A stretch of 37,545 bases of DNA from Selenomonadales bacterium OttesenSCG-928-I06 (GCA_030266395.1 JAJDHX010000011.1:1-37545); one strand, 5' to 3'; positions 1 through 8,770 are shown, counted from the stretch's first letter. The notes: generated by a model not told the origin, from the sequence alone. A program made the numbers and translations.

Positions 1-144
1 ACAAACATTAACACATTCCCTGCAATCATTACACTTGCCAGTATCCAATTTCAACTGACCACGATAATTCTCAGAAGCCTTAGTAAAAGTCTGCTCCTGA
101 GTAACAGTTCCCGTTTTCCAAATCTTAAAAATAATCTCTAACAT
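1..144 (-). CDS. hyfH: Hydrogenase-4 ferredoxin-like subunit HyfH/HycF, N-terminal part
   Basis: This gene is cut by the left window edge; 48 codons are visible from an ATG at 144. The visible part ends in CNDCRECVNVC, a C-x2-C-x2-C-x3-C [4Fe-4S] signature at residues 38-48. In the family (HycF/HyfH, also NuoI-like) this polyferredoxin subunit passes electrons between the electron-input partner and the [NiFe] subunits on the cytoplasmic side of the membrane complex. It follows hyfG on the same strand, which is the usual hyf/hyc order, but a 186-base gap holding repeat E1 separates the two. No good SD precedes the ATG, so translation may be weak or coupled. The second cluster motif and the C-terminus lie outside the window. 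Confidence 0.8.
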   Translation of the reverse strand, partial: MLEIIFKIWKTGTVTQEQTFTKASENYRGQLKLDTGKCNDCRECVNVC

Positions 145-192
145 AAAAAACCATCCCATCTATCCAACTTAAATCCAAACCAATCCTACTAC

Positions 193-334
193 CACCCAGC
201 CAAAAAATCATTAGAAGTGCTCAGATACAAGGCGGATTTTAAATAGACCGGAGTCGTCGTACTCCCTGTACGTCGACTGTGGGCTATTTGAAACCAACGC
301 AGTAGGTGAGTACTTATCATGATTTTTTGTCTAC
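193..334. repeat. Interspersed hairpin element E, full copy E1
   Basis: This is a nested inverted repeat between hyfG and hyfH. The outer stem is AAAAAATCAT (202-211) with ATGATTTTTT (319-328). The middle stem is AGTGCTCA (216-223) with TGAGTACT (307-314), one G-T pair. The unpaired core is CAGATACAAGGCGG on the left and CCAACGCAGTAG on the right. The inner arm is AAATAG (241-246) with CTATTT (284-289), then AGTCG-T-CGTAC with GTACG-T-CGACT. E2 at 20788-20929 has the same core with different but still complementary stems. The right edge contains the hyfG stop codon (331-333). I do not recognise it as a named family; a non-autonomous mobile element or a structured 3'-UTR element are both possible. 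Confidence 0.85.
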
Positions 335-1920
335 CTGTCACAGCAGGCATAGCACAACTCGAAGCTTTTGTTAATAACAGGAAAATCTGGCACAATGTTT
401 CCTGGCACTGCAAGTGCCACTGCTGGCCAATTATTATAAGTAGCAGACCTAACTCTATATCTAAACACCTTATTATCCGGCCCAATCATAAGCCAATGAC
501 AATTCTCGCCACGAGCTGACTCAGTCCAGCCAATGCCAATGGTATAAGGTCTTATCATGCCAACTTTAGTACAAACTTCACCTTCAACTAAATTAGCAAT
601 TGCCTGTTTAACTATTCCCATAGATTCTTTAATCTCTTCTATTCTAATATTCGCCCTTGCCAGAACATCTCCGTGTTCATCGCAAACAACATTGAACTTC
701 ACCTTATCATACAAAGCATACGGATGACTCTTTCTGCAATCCACATTACGCCCGGAAGCTCTTGCTGCCACACCAACTACCTCAAGATCTTCAGCCTGCT
801 TCAAAGACAAAACTCCAGTAGTAGCCATACGGTCTACTGCTATATCATGAGACAATAAAATCTCTGTAAGTTCATCAAAAGATTTTGCTACTTCATCTAA
901 AGTTTCTAAAATTAATTTTAAATCATCTGAACTGATATCTCTGTGTAACCCGCCTAAAGCAATAATCCCTCTCAAATAGCGGTTACCTGTAATATGTTCA
1001 TTGAGTCTAAGCAACTGTTCCTTTAGGCGACTGCCATGGCTTATGCCCACAGCAAAACCAAAACCTGCGCAAATATTACCTACATCACCAACATGATTAT
1101 AGATTCTTTCCAACTCCAATAAAACCATACGCAAATATTTAGCTCTTTCAGGAATATCTATATTTGCCGCATCTTCCACCGCCTGAGCAAAAGATACTGC
1201 ATGAGACATTGCACAAACACCACAAACTCTCTCAGCTAATAATAAAGCTTTATCCAAACTCATCCCTTCTGCTATCTTTTCAATGCCGCGATGAGTAAAA
1301 AACAACCTGGCATCAAGATGAAGAACAGTATCTCCAACTACGCCAAAACGAAAATGACCTGGCTCAATTATGCCTGCATGAATAGGACCTACAGGAATCT
1401 GAACAACCTCTTTGCCTTCATACTCCATATAAGATTCTCTGTTTTCCACCCTAGGAGCCATTTGTTTGGCATCATAATCTTTCCTAAGCGGATAAACATC
1501 TTCAGGCCAATCTCCGTGAAGAACCAAAGGTCTCCTGTCAGGATGTCCCAAAGCTCTCAAACCTAATAAATCATTGACTTCCCGTTCATACCAATTGGCA
1601 GCAGGAAGCTCTGCCGAAACTGAAGGAAAAGTCGGTTCTGCTTCATCAATATCAATTTTTACAGTCATAAATACTTGATATTTGTCAAAAGCAAAAACAT
1701 AGTAAAGAGAAAAATATCCTGTAACCTTTCTTTCATCAGTGCCAACCATAGTAAACAAACGACCGCCTTGTTCTTTCTCTAAAAACAGGCACACCTCTAA
1801 AAGATTATATTTATTAACTTTTAATACTGTATTCAATTGATTAGATTTATCAATAGATACAGCCTTATTTCCTATTTTTTGAATTAGCAATAAAATAAAA
1901 TGTTCTCTGGTAAGCTCCAT
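331..1920 (-). CDS. hyfG: Group 4 [NiFe] hydrogenase large subunit, HycE/HyfG type (30-kDa domain fused)
   Basis: Catalytic large subunit of a membrane-bound [NiFe] hydrogenase, 529 residues. The N-terminal third is the NuoC-like 30-kDa domain (WYEREVNDLLG at 110-120). The rest is the NuoD-like domain. The L1 nickel motif is RVCGVCAMSH (231-240; C233, C236) and the L2 motif is CYAC (C523, C526). Having all four Ni-binding cysteines separates it from complex I NuoCD. The protein stops at CYACCDR, ending on R529. In E. coli HycE the equivalent Arg (R537) is where the protease HycI removes a 32-residue tail, so this subunit appears to be encoded already in its mature length. The TAG stop lies in the border of repeat E1. 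Its ATG overlaps the hyfF stop (TAATG), indicating coupled translation. Confidence 0.93.
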   Translation of the reverse strand: MELTREHFILLLIQKIGNKAVSIDKSNQLNTVLKVNKYNLLEVCLFLEKEQGGRLFTMVGTDERKVTGYFSLYYVFAFDKYQVFMTVKIDIDEAEPTFPSVSAELPAANWYEREVNDLLGLRALGHPDRRPLVLHGDWPEDVYPLRKDYDAKQMAPRVENRESYMEYEGKEVVQIPVGPIHAGIIEPGHFRFGVVGDTVLHLDARLFFTHRGIEKIAEGMSLDKALLLAERVCGVCAMSHAVSFAQAVEDAANIDIPERAKYLRMVLLELERIYNHVGDVGNICAGFGFAVGISHGSRLKEQLLRLNEHITGNRYLRGIIALGGLHRDISSDDLKLILETLDEVAKSFDELTEILLSHDIAVDRMATTGVLSLKQAEDLEVVGVAARASGRNVDCRKSHPYALYDKVKFNVVCDEHGDVLARANIRIEEIKESMGIVKQAIANLVEGEVCTKVGMIRPYTIGIGWTESARGENCHWLMIGPDNKVFRYRVRSATYNNWPAVALAVPGNIVPDFPVINKSFELCYACCDR

Positions 1921-3395
1921 TATTTCACTACTCCTTGCTGAATAACACTAGACGCTGCACTAATAAGTTCATTTAAAAAATTGGGAACATGAAAACCACA
2001 CAAAATAACAAATGTAAGTGGTACAAAAAGTGAAAAAGCTATCCAAGGACTAAATTTGATTTTTTCTATTCTAGTAGATGCTGTCCCAAATACCATTCTT
2101 ACAATGTAATACATCATACCCGCAAAAATAAGCACTATCAAAACAGCAAACAAAATTGTCACAACTAAATACCCTGCCTTAAAACCTGCAATTAAAATCA
2201 TAAGTTCACTCATAAAAATACTAAACGGCGGCGAACCTGCAATTGCAAAGGCAGATAAGAGAAAAATTCCGCCTATAATAGGCATTGTTTTTAACAAACC
2301 GGTAATCCTTTGCATCTGTTTAGTATGATAATGATGACATATCACACCTGCCGAAAAAAACAGCAAAGACTTAGTTAAAGAGTGATTAAACATATGTAAA
2401 AGTGCTCCGTAAATACCGATAGGACCACCTATCCCAATACCTAAAGTAATAATCCCCATATGCTCAACACTTGAATAAGCAAGCATTCTTTTTAAATCTG
2501 ACTGTACTGTTATAAAAGGTACGGTAACAGCAACAGAAATCAAACCAAAAATTATTAAATATTCAGCCACACCTGTTGTAATAGTCATATTGGCAATTGT
2601 ATAAACTCTAAAAAGACCATACAATGCAGTATTTAAAAGCACACCTGACAAAACAGCACTAATAGGAGAAGGCGCCTGACTATGTGCATCTGGTAGCCAA
2701 AAATGCATAGGAGCAAGACCTGCCTTAGTACCAAAACCTATTAAAACTAAAACAAACCCAATCTTAAACCAATGCGGATCCAGCTGACTGGCAACTTTGC
2801 ACAACTCTGTCCATTGCAGAGCAAATATTTGATGCCCTTCTATACTTAGTGAAGATATATAAATAAATATAATGCCAAGAAGTGCAAAAGATATCCCTAC
2901 ACTACCCATAATCAAATACTTCCAGGCAGCTTCTAAAGCATATTGTTTGCCATAAAAAGCAACCAAAAGAGCTGAAATAAGTGTAGTAAGCTCAATTCCA
3001 ACCCACAAAAGACCTAAATTATTAACAACACTTGCCACAAACATGGAAATTATAAATAAATAGAAAAATAAATAATAAAATCTTAACTGACCTTTTGTTA
3101 TTAACTTTTCCTTAAATTCAGTTTCCATATAATCTTTAGAATAAATTGCAGCTAAAGCCCCTACTAAAGAGATCAGCAAAACATTCAAAGCACTTAAACC
3201 ATCTACATAAACCGCCTGATCCCAAAAAACTATAGGTGCACCTGTCGAAACAACAGTATAAGCCATCGCAACTGCTGCAAAAAACATTACAACAGAAAAA
3301 ACAGCTTGTATTTTGCCATAAACTACATGATTAGAAATACTTAAACTGATTATCGCTAAAAGAGGTGTTATAAATAAAAGTAATACATATTCCAT
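1920..3395 (-). CDS. hyfF: Hydrogenase-4 membrane subunit HyfF (antiporter-like, NuoN/NuoM family)
   Basis: Polytopic membrane protein of 491 residues with roughly 13-14 predicted transmembrane helices, belonging to the proton-conducting Mrp/Nuo antiporter-like family. The segment FGTKAGLAPMHFWLPDAHSQ, followed by APSPISA, is the family hallmark: a membrane-buried Lys and His on the discontinuous helix used in proton translocation. A second typical block, HMFNHSLTKSLLFFSAG, follows. The length and position between HyfE and HyfG match HyfF. The ATG at 3395 has an SD (AAGGGG) inside the end of hyfE. It forms the proton-pumping arm together with HyfB. Confidence 0.9.
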   Translation of the reverse strand: MEYVLLLFITPLLAIISLSISNHVVYGKIQAVFSVVMFFAAVAMAYTVVSTGAPIVFWDQAVYVDGLSALNVLLISLVGALAAIYSKDYMETEFKEKLITKGQLRFYYLFFYLFIISMFVASVVNNLGLLWVGIELTTLISALLVAFYGKQYALEAAWKYLIMGSVGISFALLGIIFIYISSLSIEGHQIFALQWTELCKVASQLDPHWFKIGFVLVLIGFGTKAGLAPMHFWLPDAHSQAPSPISAVLSGVLLNTALYGLFRVYTIANMTITTGVAEYLIIFGLISVAVTVPFITVQSDLKRMLAYSSVEHMGIITLGIGIGGPIGIYGALLHMFNHSLTKSLLFFSAGVICHHYHTKQMQRITGLLKTMPIIGGIFLLSAFAIAGSPPFSIFMSELMILIAGFKAGYLVVTILFAVLIVLIFAGMMYYIVRMVFGTASTRIEKIKFSPWIAFSLFVPLTFVILCGFHVPNFLNELISAASSVIQQGVVK

Positions 3396-3399
3396 CTAA

Positions 3400-4035
3400 T
3401 CACCCCTTCAAATTCTGCATTCTGCTTGTATTTATACTATGGAACACATTGTAAATCTTAAGAGTTAGAGTAGCAATTACAGCAGCAGCCACTAACATGT
3501 CAAGCATAATTCCCAGTTCAATAAACAATGGCATACCATAACTAATCGCCAGCGGAATTAAAAATATCGCATTTTCTATAACAATCAAACCAATACCTTG
3601 CATAATAGGATGGTTATGATCAATCATCGCAAACGTGCCAAGCAAAAGAAGACTAATTGATGTAGCTAAATAAGCTTGCCCATGATGATTCTCTGCCAAA
3701 GGCAAATATGCTGCTACATGATAGCCAAGTATCATTAAAACAAGTGCTATAAACACTGAATAGTGAGAAGAAAAAACCCTCTTAATTTTTCTTTTAGCCA
3801 TCTCACCTCTGGAAACCCTAAACAAAATAGCCGGAATAAGAAGAGTTTTAATCAAAAAAGTCAAACAGGCAGCAAGAAGAACATGCCCTATACCTGTCTC
3901 CAGCCAGATCATTGTGGCAATAATAGCTAGAATACAAGATTGCAGAGCAATAATCACTACAGCATCTACGACTTTATTTATTCTAAATAACATCAAAGTA
4001 CTAAGCAAAAGTACTATCGCAAAAAATGCATCCAT
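3400..4035 (-). CDS. hyfE: Hydrogenase-4 membrane subunit HyfE (NuoK-like)
   Basis: Small polytopic membrane protein of 211 residues with about six or seven hydrophobic helices, fitting HyfE, whose C-terminal half resembles NuoK/MrpC. The stretch MLDMLVAAAVIATLTLKIY near the C-terminus is typical of that half. HyfE is present in Hyf complexes and absent from the simpler Hyc formate hydrogenlyase, so this gene is the main reason to call the complex Hyf-like. An SD (AAGGAG) precedes the ATG and lies just after the hyfC stop. It is tightly spaced with hyfC and hyfF. Confidence 0.85.
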   Translation of the reverse strand: MDAFFAIVLLLSTLMLFRINKVVDAVVIIALQSCILAIIATMIWLETGIGHVLLAACLTFLIKTLLIPAILFRVSRGEMAKRKIKRVFSSHYSVFIALVLMILGYHVAAYLPLAENHHGQAYLATSISLLLLGTFAMIDHNHPIMQGIGLIVIENAIFLIPLAISYGMPLFIELGIMLDMLVAAAVIATLTLKIYNVFHSINTSRMQNLKG

Positions 4036-4046
4036 TATTTTTCTCC

Positions 4047-4991
4047 TTACTTAACCACCGTAATTATTATTGCCAGAATGGAAAGAAGCATAGAAGACGC
4101 TAAAAGTCTAGGCACTTGAAACAATCTCATCTTAGCATACATTGTCTCTATCACCGCAAAAAACACACCTAGACAAACCAGCTTTAAGATAAAAACAACA
4201 AGCCCCAAACCCAAACTAACAATATCATTTGCTACAGCCGACATCCCCCAAGGGAAAAACAGACTTATAAAAATACTGAAAATAAGTAATTGTTTTATTT
4301 GAGATGCCCACATCATCAAGCCTAAATAACGACCGGAATACTCTAAAAGCATACCTTCATGAATCATAGTCAACTCTAAATGAGTATCAGGATTATCAAC
4401 AGGTATTCTGCCTGTTTCCGTAATTATAACAATAACCATGGCAATAAAAGCCAAAAAGTAAGTTGGCTGTAATACTAAACCAGGAGCACTATTTATAGCA
4501 GTAGCTGCTACATAAAGCTTAGTTGTCCCTATTTGCAAAAGTATAGCTAAAGCTGATAGAAGAAGTGCCGGTTCTAATATTGCAGATAACATTATTTCTC
4601 TGCTTGAACCCATACCGCCAAAAGAACTTCCTGCATCAAGTGCAGTAAGTGCGGTGAAAAATCTGCTTAAAGCAAAAAGATAAATAACCAATATTAAATC
4701 ACTGGCAAATCCCAACGGAGCAGACAAAGTAATCATCGGAATCATCAAACTTATTACCAGAACAATAGTAAAACAAATATACGGCGTTACTCTTGTAAAC
4801 CAAGATGCATGATCTGAAATAACCGCATCTTTCTTAAAATATTTTATTAAATCACGATAAGGCTGAAAAATGCTGGGTCCAACCCTATTTTGCATCTTAG
4901 CTTTGGCATTTTTTATAATCCCTTGAATAAAAGGAGCCAGTAAGACGCATAAAATCACTTGTGTTAAAGCCAACAATATTTTTTCTAACAT
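4047..4991 (-). CDS. hyfC: Hydrogenase-4 membrane subunit HyfC (NuoH/HycD-like)
   Basis: Membrane anchor of 314 residues with about eight helices. GPSIFQPYRDLIKYFKK near residue 38 and RIPVDNPDTHLELTMIHEGM in the C-terminal half are the NuoH/HycD/HyfC hallmarks. The acidic residues in the second motif line the putative proton path at the junction with the catalytic arm. The SD AGGAGG overlaps the end of hyfB, so the two are translated in tandem. It sits between hyfB and hyfE; no hyfA or hyfD gene is present here. Confidence 0.9.
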   Translation of the reverse strand: MLEKILLALTQVILCVLLAPFIQGIIKNAKAKMQNRVGPSIFQPYRDLIKYFKKDAVISDHASWFTRVTPYICFTIVLVISLMIPMITLSAPLGFASDLILVIYLFALSRFFTALTALDAGSSFGGMGSSREIMLSAILEPALLLSALAILLQIGTTKLYVAATAINSAPGLVLQPTYFLAFIAMVIVIITETGRIPVDNPDTHLELTMIHEGMLLEYSGRYLGLMMWASQIKQLLIFSIFISLFFPWGMSAVANDIVSLGLGLVVFILKLVCLGVFFAVIETMYAKMRLFQVPRLLASSMLLSILAIIITVVK

Positions 4992-5001
4992 CTAACTCCT
5001 C

Positions 5002-7023
5002 CTACTCTAAAAACAAAAGAGCAATAATTAAGGCACAAACCATATAAGCCAAATAGCTTTGCAAATTGCCGCTTTGAATCATTTTTATTTTTTGAGATAA
5101 AGTAACTGCTAAATCAATCATAGGTTTATATATCTTATCTTCTAAGCCAATATCTACTTCGATGTTGGCTTTAATTTGTTTAGGATAATATTCATACTTT
5201 TGTTTAACCTGAACCTTACTTTCCAGACCAATGATTTTCTTAAATACAACCATAACAGAATGAGAATAAGAAGTACCGTTATACTCCATCAAATCATTCA
5301 AAGGTGTACCGCAATTCCAAGTTTCATCAATTACATATCTACTTTTGCCAAAATACCAAGTAATTGCTGCTAATGCTATCAAAATAATAACTATAAAAGC
5401 AAATGTAGCAATACCTACTGAAATCCCTTCGCCTCCTACAAAAGGTATATAGAACAACATATTGCTTTTTATCTCAGTAAGAAAATATTGTTTACTTAAA
5501 GGCGAAGTAAGGGCAAGAACAGCTTGTGGCATAAAGCCAAAGACAATTATAAATACACCTACAAAAGCCATACCCAATTGCATTGCCAAAGGAACTTCCT
5601 TAGCTTCTTCTGCCAATTTTGAACGAGGCATAGCTAAAAAAGCAGTACCAAACTGTTTAATAAGTGCTGCAAGAGCAAAAGCTCCTACCAAAGCAAGTAT
5701 TGCCACAGCTAAACAACCCATCACCTTAAGCCAGGCGCTGGACAAATCAAAACTTACATGAAGCAAAGACTGCAATATAGCCCATTCGCTTATAAACCCG
5801 CTGAGTGGTGGTAAAGAAGCCATAGACATACCGCCTATTAAAAATAAAATAGCCGTTTTTGGCATCTTCTTAATCAAACCGCCAAGTAAATTTATATCTT
5901 TGGTATGAGTTGCATACAAAACAGAGCCTGCACTCATAAACAGCAAACTTTTAAACAAAGCATGACTCATAACATGAAACAGCAATGCAGTAACAGCAAG
6001 AGCTCCCAAAAAGATTTGTCCCTCTGCTTTAAAGATAAGAGCAGTACCTAAAATCACGAAAATCAAACCCATATTTTCAGAACTGCTGTAAGCTAAAAAT
6101 CGTTTCATATCATTTTCAGCCAAAGCCAAAACAATCCCTATAAAAGCTGAAGCAAGTCCTATTACTATAAGAAGTACACCCCACCAAACAGGACCTCCGC
6201 CCAGAAAATCAAAACTCATTCTAAACAAACCATAAATAGCTGTTTTAAGCATAACAGCAGACATCAAAGCAGATATATTGCTTGGAGCAGCCGGATGTGC
6301 CCTAGGCAGCCAAACATGCAACGGAAGTATCCCTGCTTTTGTACCAAAACCAATTATACTCATAACAAATATAATATCTTTTGTTGTTTGAGGTATAGCA
6401 GAGCCAAGAGCAGTAAAATCCGAAAAACTTAAACTTCCTGTATATAAAAACAAAGTTAAAAATGACAAAGTAAGAAAAACCGTGCCTAAATGAGTCATCA
6501 CAACATAAATATAACCGGCAGATCTTACCTCTTTCTTCTCATGATCATACATTACCAAAAGAAAAGACACCAAAGACATAAGTTCCCATGATAACAAAAA
6601 CGAAAAAACACTTGTAGAAGTAACAACCGCTATCATAGACAACATAAATATATTCATTAAACCGCTAAGCCAAGCGATATTCTTTCTGCCCTGGTATTCT
6701 CCGACATAGCCAATAGAATAAATAGTAACAGCAATCCCTATCAGAGAAATTACCAACACAAAGTAAGCAGATAAATTATCCATCGCTAAAACAAGCGGAA
6801 AACTTTCTACTATACTCCATAAATACAAACTAATTTTACTTGTCTTTAATAAAACACCTAATGACGAAACCACACCCAAAACACTTCCTGCAAAAGCACA
6901 AAAAATCGCAAAAAAGTGTGCCAACCTCTCTGATTTATAACTTAAAAAAGTAGCTAGACCACCTATTAAAAAGAAAATCAGACAACTGGCAAAAATCGAT
7001 GTTTGCAAATCAACCGTCTCCAT
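5002..7023 (-). CDS. hyfB: Hydrogenase-4 membrane subunit HyfB (HycC/NuoL-like antiporter module)
   Basis: First gene of the hydrogenase operon: a very hydrophobic protein of 673 residues from the chosen ATG, with about 16-17 helices. FGTKAGILPLHVWLPRAHPA (Lys/His on the discontinuous helix) and HALFKSLLFMSAGSVLYATH are antiporter-like family signatures. The C-terminal region with RYVIDETWNCG is typical of HycC/HyfB. The reading frame stays open to a TTG at 7050, but no SD precedes that codon. The ATG at 7023 has GGGGGA about 12 bases upstream, and the N-terminus METVDLQTSIFASCLIFFLI resembles family starts. The promoter at 7074-7102 gives a leader of about 45 bases. Confidence 0.9.
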   Translation of the reverse strand: METVDLQTSIFASCLIFFLIGGLATFLSYKSERLAHFFAIFCAFAGSVLGVVSSLGVLLKTSKISLYLWSIVESFPLVLAMDNLSAYFVLVISLIGIAVTIYSIGYVGEYQGRKNIAWLSGLMNIFMLSMIAVVTSTSVFSFLLSWELMSLVSFLLVMYDHEKKEVRSAGYIYVVMTHLGTVFLTLSFLTLFLYTGSLSFSDFTALGSAIPQTTKDIIFVMSIIGFGTKAGILPLHVWLPRAHPAAPSNISALMSAVMLKTAIYGLFRMSFDFLGGGPVWWGVLLIVIGLASAFIGIVLALAENDMKRFLAYSSSENMGLIFVILGTALIFKAEGQIFLGALAVTALLFHVMSHALFKSLLFMSAGSVLYATHTKDINLLGGLIKKMPKTAILFLIGGMSMASLPPLSGFISEWAILQSLLHVSFDLSSAWLKVMGCLAVAILALVGAFALAALIKQFGTAFLAMPRSKLAEEAKEVPLAMQLGMAFVGVFIIVFGFMPQAVLALTSPLSKQYFLTEIKSNMLFYIPFVGGEGISVGIATFAFIVIILIALAAITWYFGKSRYVIDETWNCGTPLNDLMEYNGTSYSHSVMVVFKKIIGLESKVQVKQKYEYYPKQIKANIEVDIGLEDKIYKPMIDLAVTLSQKIKMIQSGNLQSYLAYMVCALIIALLFLE

Positions 7024-7073
7024 TGCTATGTAATATCCCCCAAAATTCAAACTATTGAATATCTAATTATTTA

Positions 7074-7102
7074 AACATACGAAAATATCTAGGATTTGTC
7101 AA
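7074..7102 (-). promoter_or_regulatory. Sigma-A-type promoter of the hyf operon
   Basis: On the minus strand, TTGACA (7097-7102) and TATGTT (7074-7079) are separated by exactly 17 bases. It is placed upstream of hyfB and downstream of the TetR terminator, so the hydrogenase operon has its own start of transcription. Confidence 0.75.
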
Positions 7103-7153
7103 TGGATATAAAAGGATTTTAATAAATTTCATTCCTGTTTCTCAATAAAAATA

Positions 7154-7192
7154 CAAAAAAACGACATACTCTCAAAATAGAGAGTGTCGCTT
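7154..7192 (-). terminator. Rho-independent terminator after the TetR pair
   Basis: The minus strand reads AGCGACACTCTC, a short loop, then GAGAGTATGTCG followed by seven T. It lies about 65 bases after the second TetR stop and separates the regulators from the hyf promoter. Confidence 0.8.
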
Positions 7193-7255
7193 CCATTTGT
7201 AATTTAAAAATATATAACTAAATTAAATTTTTTTAAGAAAACAATTCACAATTAC

Positions 7256-7861
7256 CTAATACTTAAACGGTATTAACTTTGGTAGTTCACTGCAACTTTC
7301 TTTTTCTGCTTTCTGCCAACTACTTGTTTGCTCAGGTTCAATCAAGATAGATTGCCCAATAAACATCTTAAAACTTAGAATAACCAAACTAACAGCAGGA
7401 ATATTGAACTCATGAAATCTGCCAATTTGTACCCCAAAATTAAAAAATTCCCCCAAATATTTCATGGAACAATTTATTTCATCCATATATATTTCTTTTG
7501 CTTTAGTATCTGTGTACATTCGGGAAAAAATTATAAATAAGGTTAAAACCATATTTTCAATAACTTCCTCTGAAAACAGATAATTTACAGTAGCAAAAAC
7601 TTCTTCTTTTGTTCCACTCCTAATGATAGGTTCATATTGGTCTTTTTCCAGCCTGGTGTCATGACGATGTTCAAGATAAAAATTATAACAATCATCTAAA
7701 ATTTCTTCTTTACTACCATAATGATAATAAATTGAAGATGTTTTTATGCCAACCACATCTGCTATATTCCTTATAGAAACATTCTCATAACCATTTGCAG
7801 CAAATAAACGCAAAGCCGTATTAAAAATTTGTGTTTTTGTATCAGAATCATTTACATCCAT
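7256..7861 (-). CDS. TetR/AcrR family regulator (second of tandem pair)
   Basis: 201 residues. The N-terminal TetR helix-turn-helix is clear at residues 10-57 (FNTALRLFAANGYENVSIRN, then VGIKTSSIYYHYGSKEE). The C-terminal ligand domain is not assignable. The DNA-binding domain resembles that of the neighbour at 7969-8634, so the two look like a tandem duplication with diverged effector domains. The gap to the neighbour is about 107 bases with no clear terminator, so they are probably co-transcribed from the promoter at 8742-8770. The ATG at 7861 has only a poor SD (GGGAT). The hyf operon follows after a terminator, so this protein is not transcribed with hyf; whether it controls hyf cannot be told. 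Confidence 0.88.
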   Translation of the reverse strand: MDVNDSDTKTQIFNTALRLFAANGYENVSIRNIADVVGIKTSSIYYHYGSKEEILDDCYNFYLEHRHDTRLEKDQYEPIIRSGTKEEVFATVNYLFSEEVIENMVLTLFIIFSRMYTDTKAKEIYMDEINCSMKYLGEFFNFGVQIGRFHEFNIPAVSLVILSFKMFIGQSILIEPEQTSSWQKAEKESCSELPKLIPFKY

Positions 7862-7968
7862 TAATTTAATTATCCCATATTCATATTATTTTCCTCTGAC
7901 CACATATTACTCTACCCCTAATTTAAATATTAGCTTTAAAAATGATATTTATTTAACAAAACAAAAGG

Positions 7969-8634
7969 CTAGACTTCTTCCTGATTTTCATCAGAATCCT
8001 GACTGCCTTGTAAGAGTGACGCAGTTAAAATTTTTTTCATATTTCTATACAGTTCTTTAGAATCAATCGGAGGGTTTGCGCCTGCCCATTGATGTATGCT
8101 TATGTCATTTCCGACCATAACACAAAACATAAAAATCGTAGCTATTGTTTTGGTATCTGAAGGAGGAATTATCCCTTTTTCTATCAGCCTGTCAAAATCA
8201 GCTTTCATAAGTCTTATGCTGTGTTCATACAAAAGTTCAAAAACTCGTCTGCGGGCAACTTCGTTATTATGCTGTTCTTTGATTGCCAGTGAAATACCAA
8301 GACAAGCCGGAGGATTAAGCATTTCCAAAAATTCTTTATTAAACATATTATCCATGAGTTCTTCCAAAGATTCCACCTTGGAATTAACATTTGACAGCCA
8401 ATCAAAATAAAGTCTATATCCTTCCTCAAAACGTGATAAAACATCCTCTAATAAAGCTTCTTTGCTTTCATAGTAATAATAAATAGAACTCATTTTTATT
8501 CCTACTGCCTTGGCAATATCTCTCATAGATACAGCATCAAAGCCTTTTAAGGCAAAATGCTCAGAAGCTATGTCTAAAATCTTGTTTCTTGTTTCACTGT
8601 CATAACCCAAACTAGGAATTTCTCTCACCGACAT
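7969..8634 (-). CDS. TetR/AcrR family regulator (first of tandem pair, divergent from glgC)
   Basis: 221 residues. The TetR DNA-binding domain spans about residues 12-62 (ASEHFALKGFDAVSMRDIAK, then VGIKMSSIYYYYESKEALLE). The C-terminal effector domain is not assigned; it includes a cysteine in PPACLGISLAIKEQH. The SD AAGGAG precedes the ATG at 8634. It diverges from the glgC-like gene across a region with two back-to-back promoters and palindromes of the CTAAC/GTTAG and CTATCG/CGATAG kinds, the classical layout for a TetR protein controlling itself and its neighbour. The acidic tail (SQDSDENQEEV) is unusual but uninterpreted. Confidence 0.9.
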   Translation of the reverse strand: MSVREIPSLGYDSETRNKILDIASEHFALKGFDAVSMRDIAKAVGIKMSSIYYYYESKEALLEDVLSRFEEGYRLYFDWLSNVNSKVESLEELMDNMFNKEFLEMLNPPACLGISLAIKEQHNNEVARRRVFELLYEHSIRLMKADFDRLIEKGIIPPSDTKTIATIFMFCVMVGNDISIHQWAGANPPIDSKELYRNMKKILTASLLQGSQDSDENQEEV

Positions 8635-8656
8635 TACCTTTTCTCCTTATTTCAAC

Positions 8657-8704
8657 ATTTTTTTATTAAAAATATATTTAGAAATATATTTTTAATAAAA
8701 AAAT
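8657..8704. repeat. Perfect 23-bp inverted repeat in the TetR leader
   Basis: An all-A/T palindrome with two 23-base arms and a 2-base AG centre (680-681). It lies between the TetR -10 element and its SD. In the transcript it would form a long AU hairpin ending about 20 bases before the start codon. It is not followed by a T-tract that makes sense as an intrinsic terminator for either neighbour. Confidence 0.85.
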
Positions 8705-8741
8705 AAGCAAATATTTCCCAAATATAGTTTGTATTAACTTA

Positions 8742-8770
8742 AGTATATCTATGTTCTCCTAACATGTCAA
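8742..8770 (-). promoter_or_regulatory. Promoter of the TetR pair
   Basis: Minus strand TTGACA (8765-8770), 17-base spacer, TATACT (8742-8747). The -35 element lies 30 bp from the -35 element of the divergent glgC promoter, with a CTAAC/GTTAG palindrome between them. Confidence 0.78.

Noticed and set aside
193-334. E1 as a plain intrinsic terminator of hyfG
   Set aside because: The structure is far larger than a terminator, has a conserved unpaired core shared with E2, and no strong T-run follows it in the minus direction.
331-1920. NADH dehydrogenase (complex I) NuoCD reading of this gene
   Set aside because: All four Ni-binding cysteines of the L1 and L2 motifs are present, so it is a [NiFe] hydrogenase large subunit.
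7024-7050. Upstream TTG start for hyfB
   Set aside because: No SD before it. The ATG at 7023 is preceded by GGGGGA and fits family N-termini.
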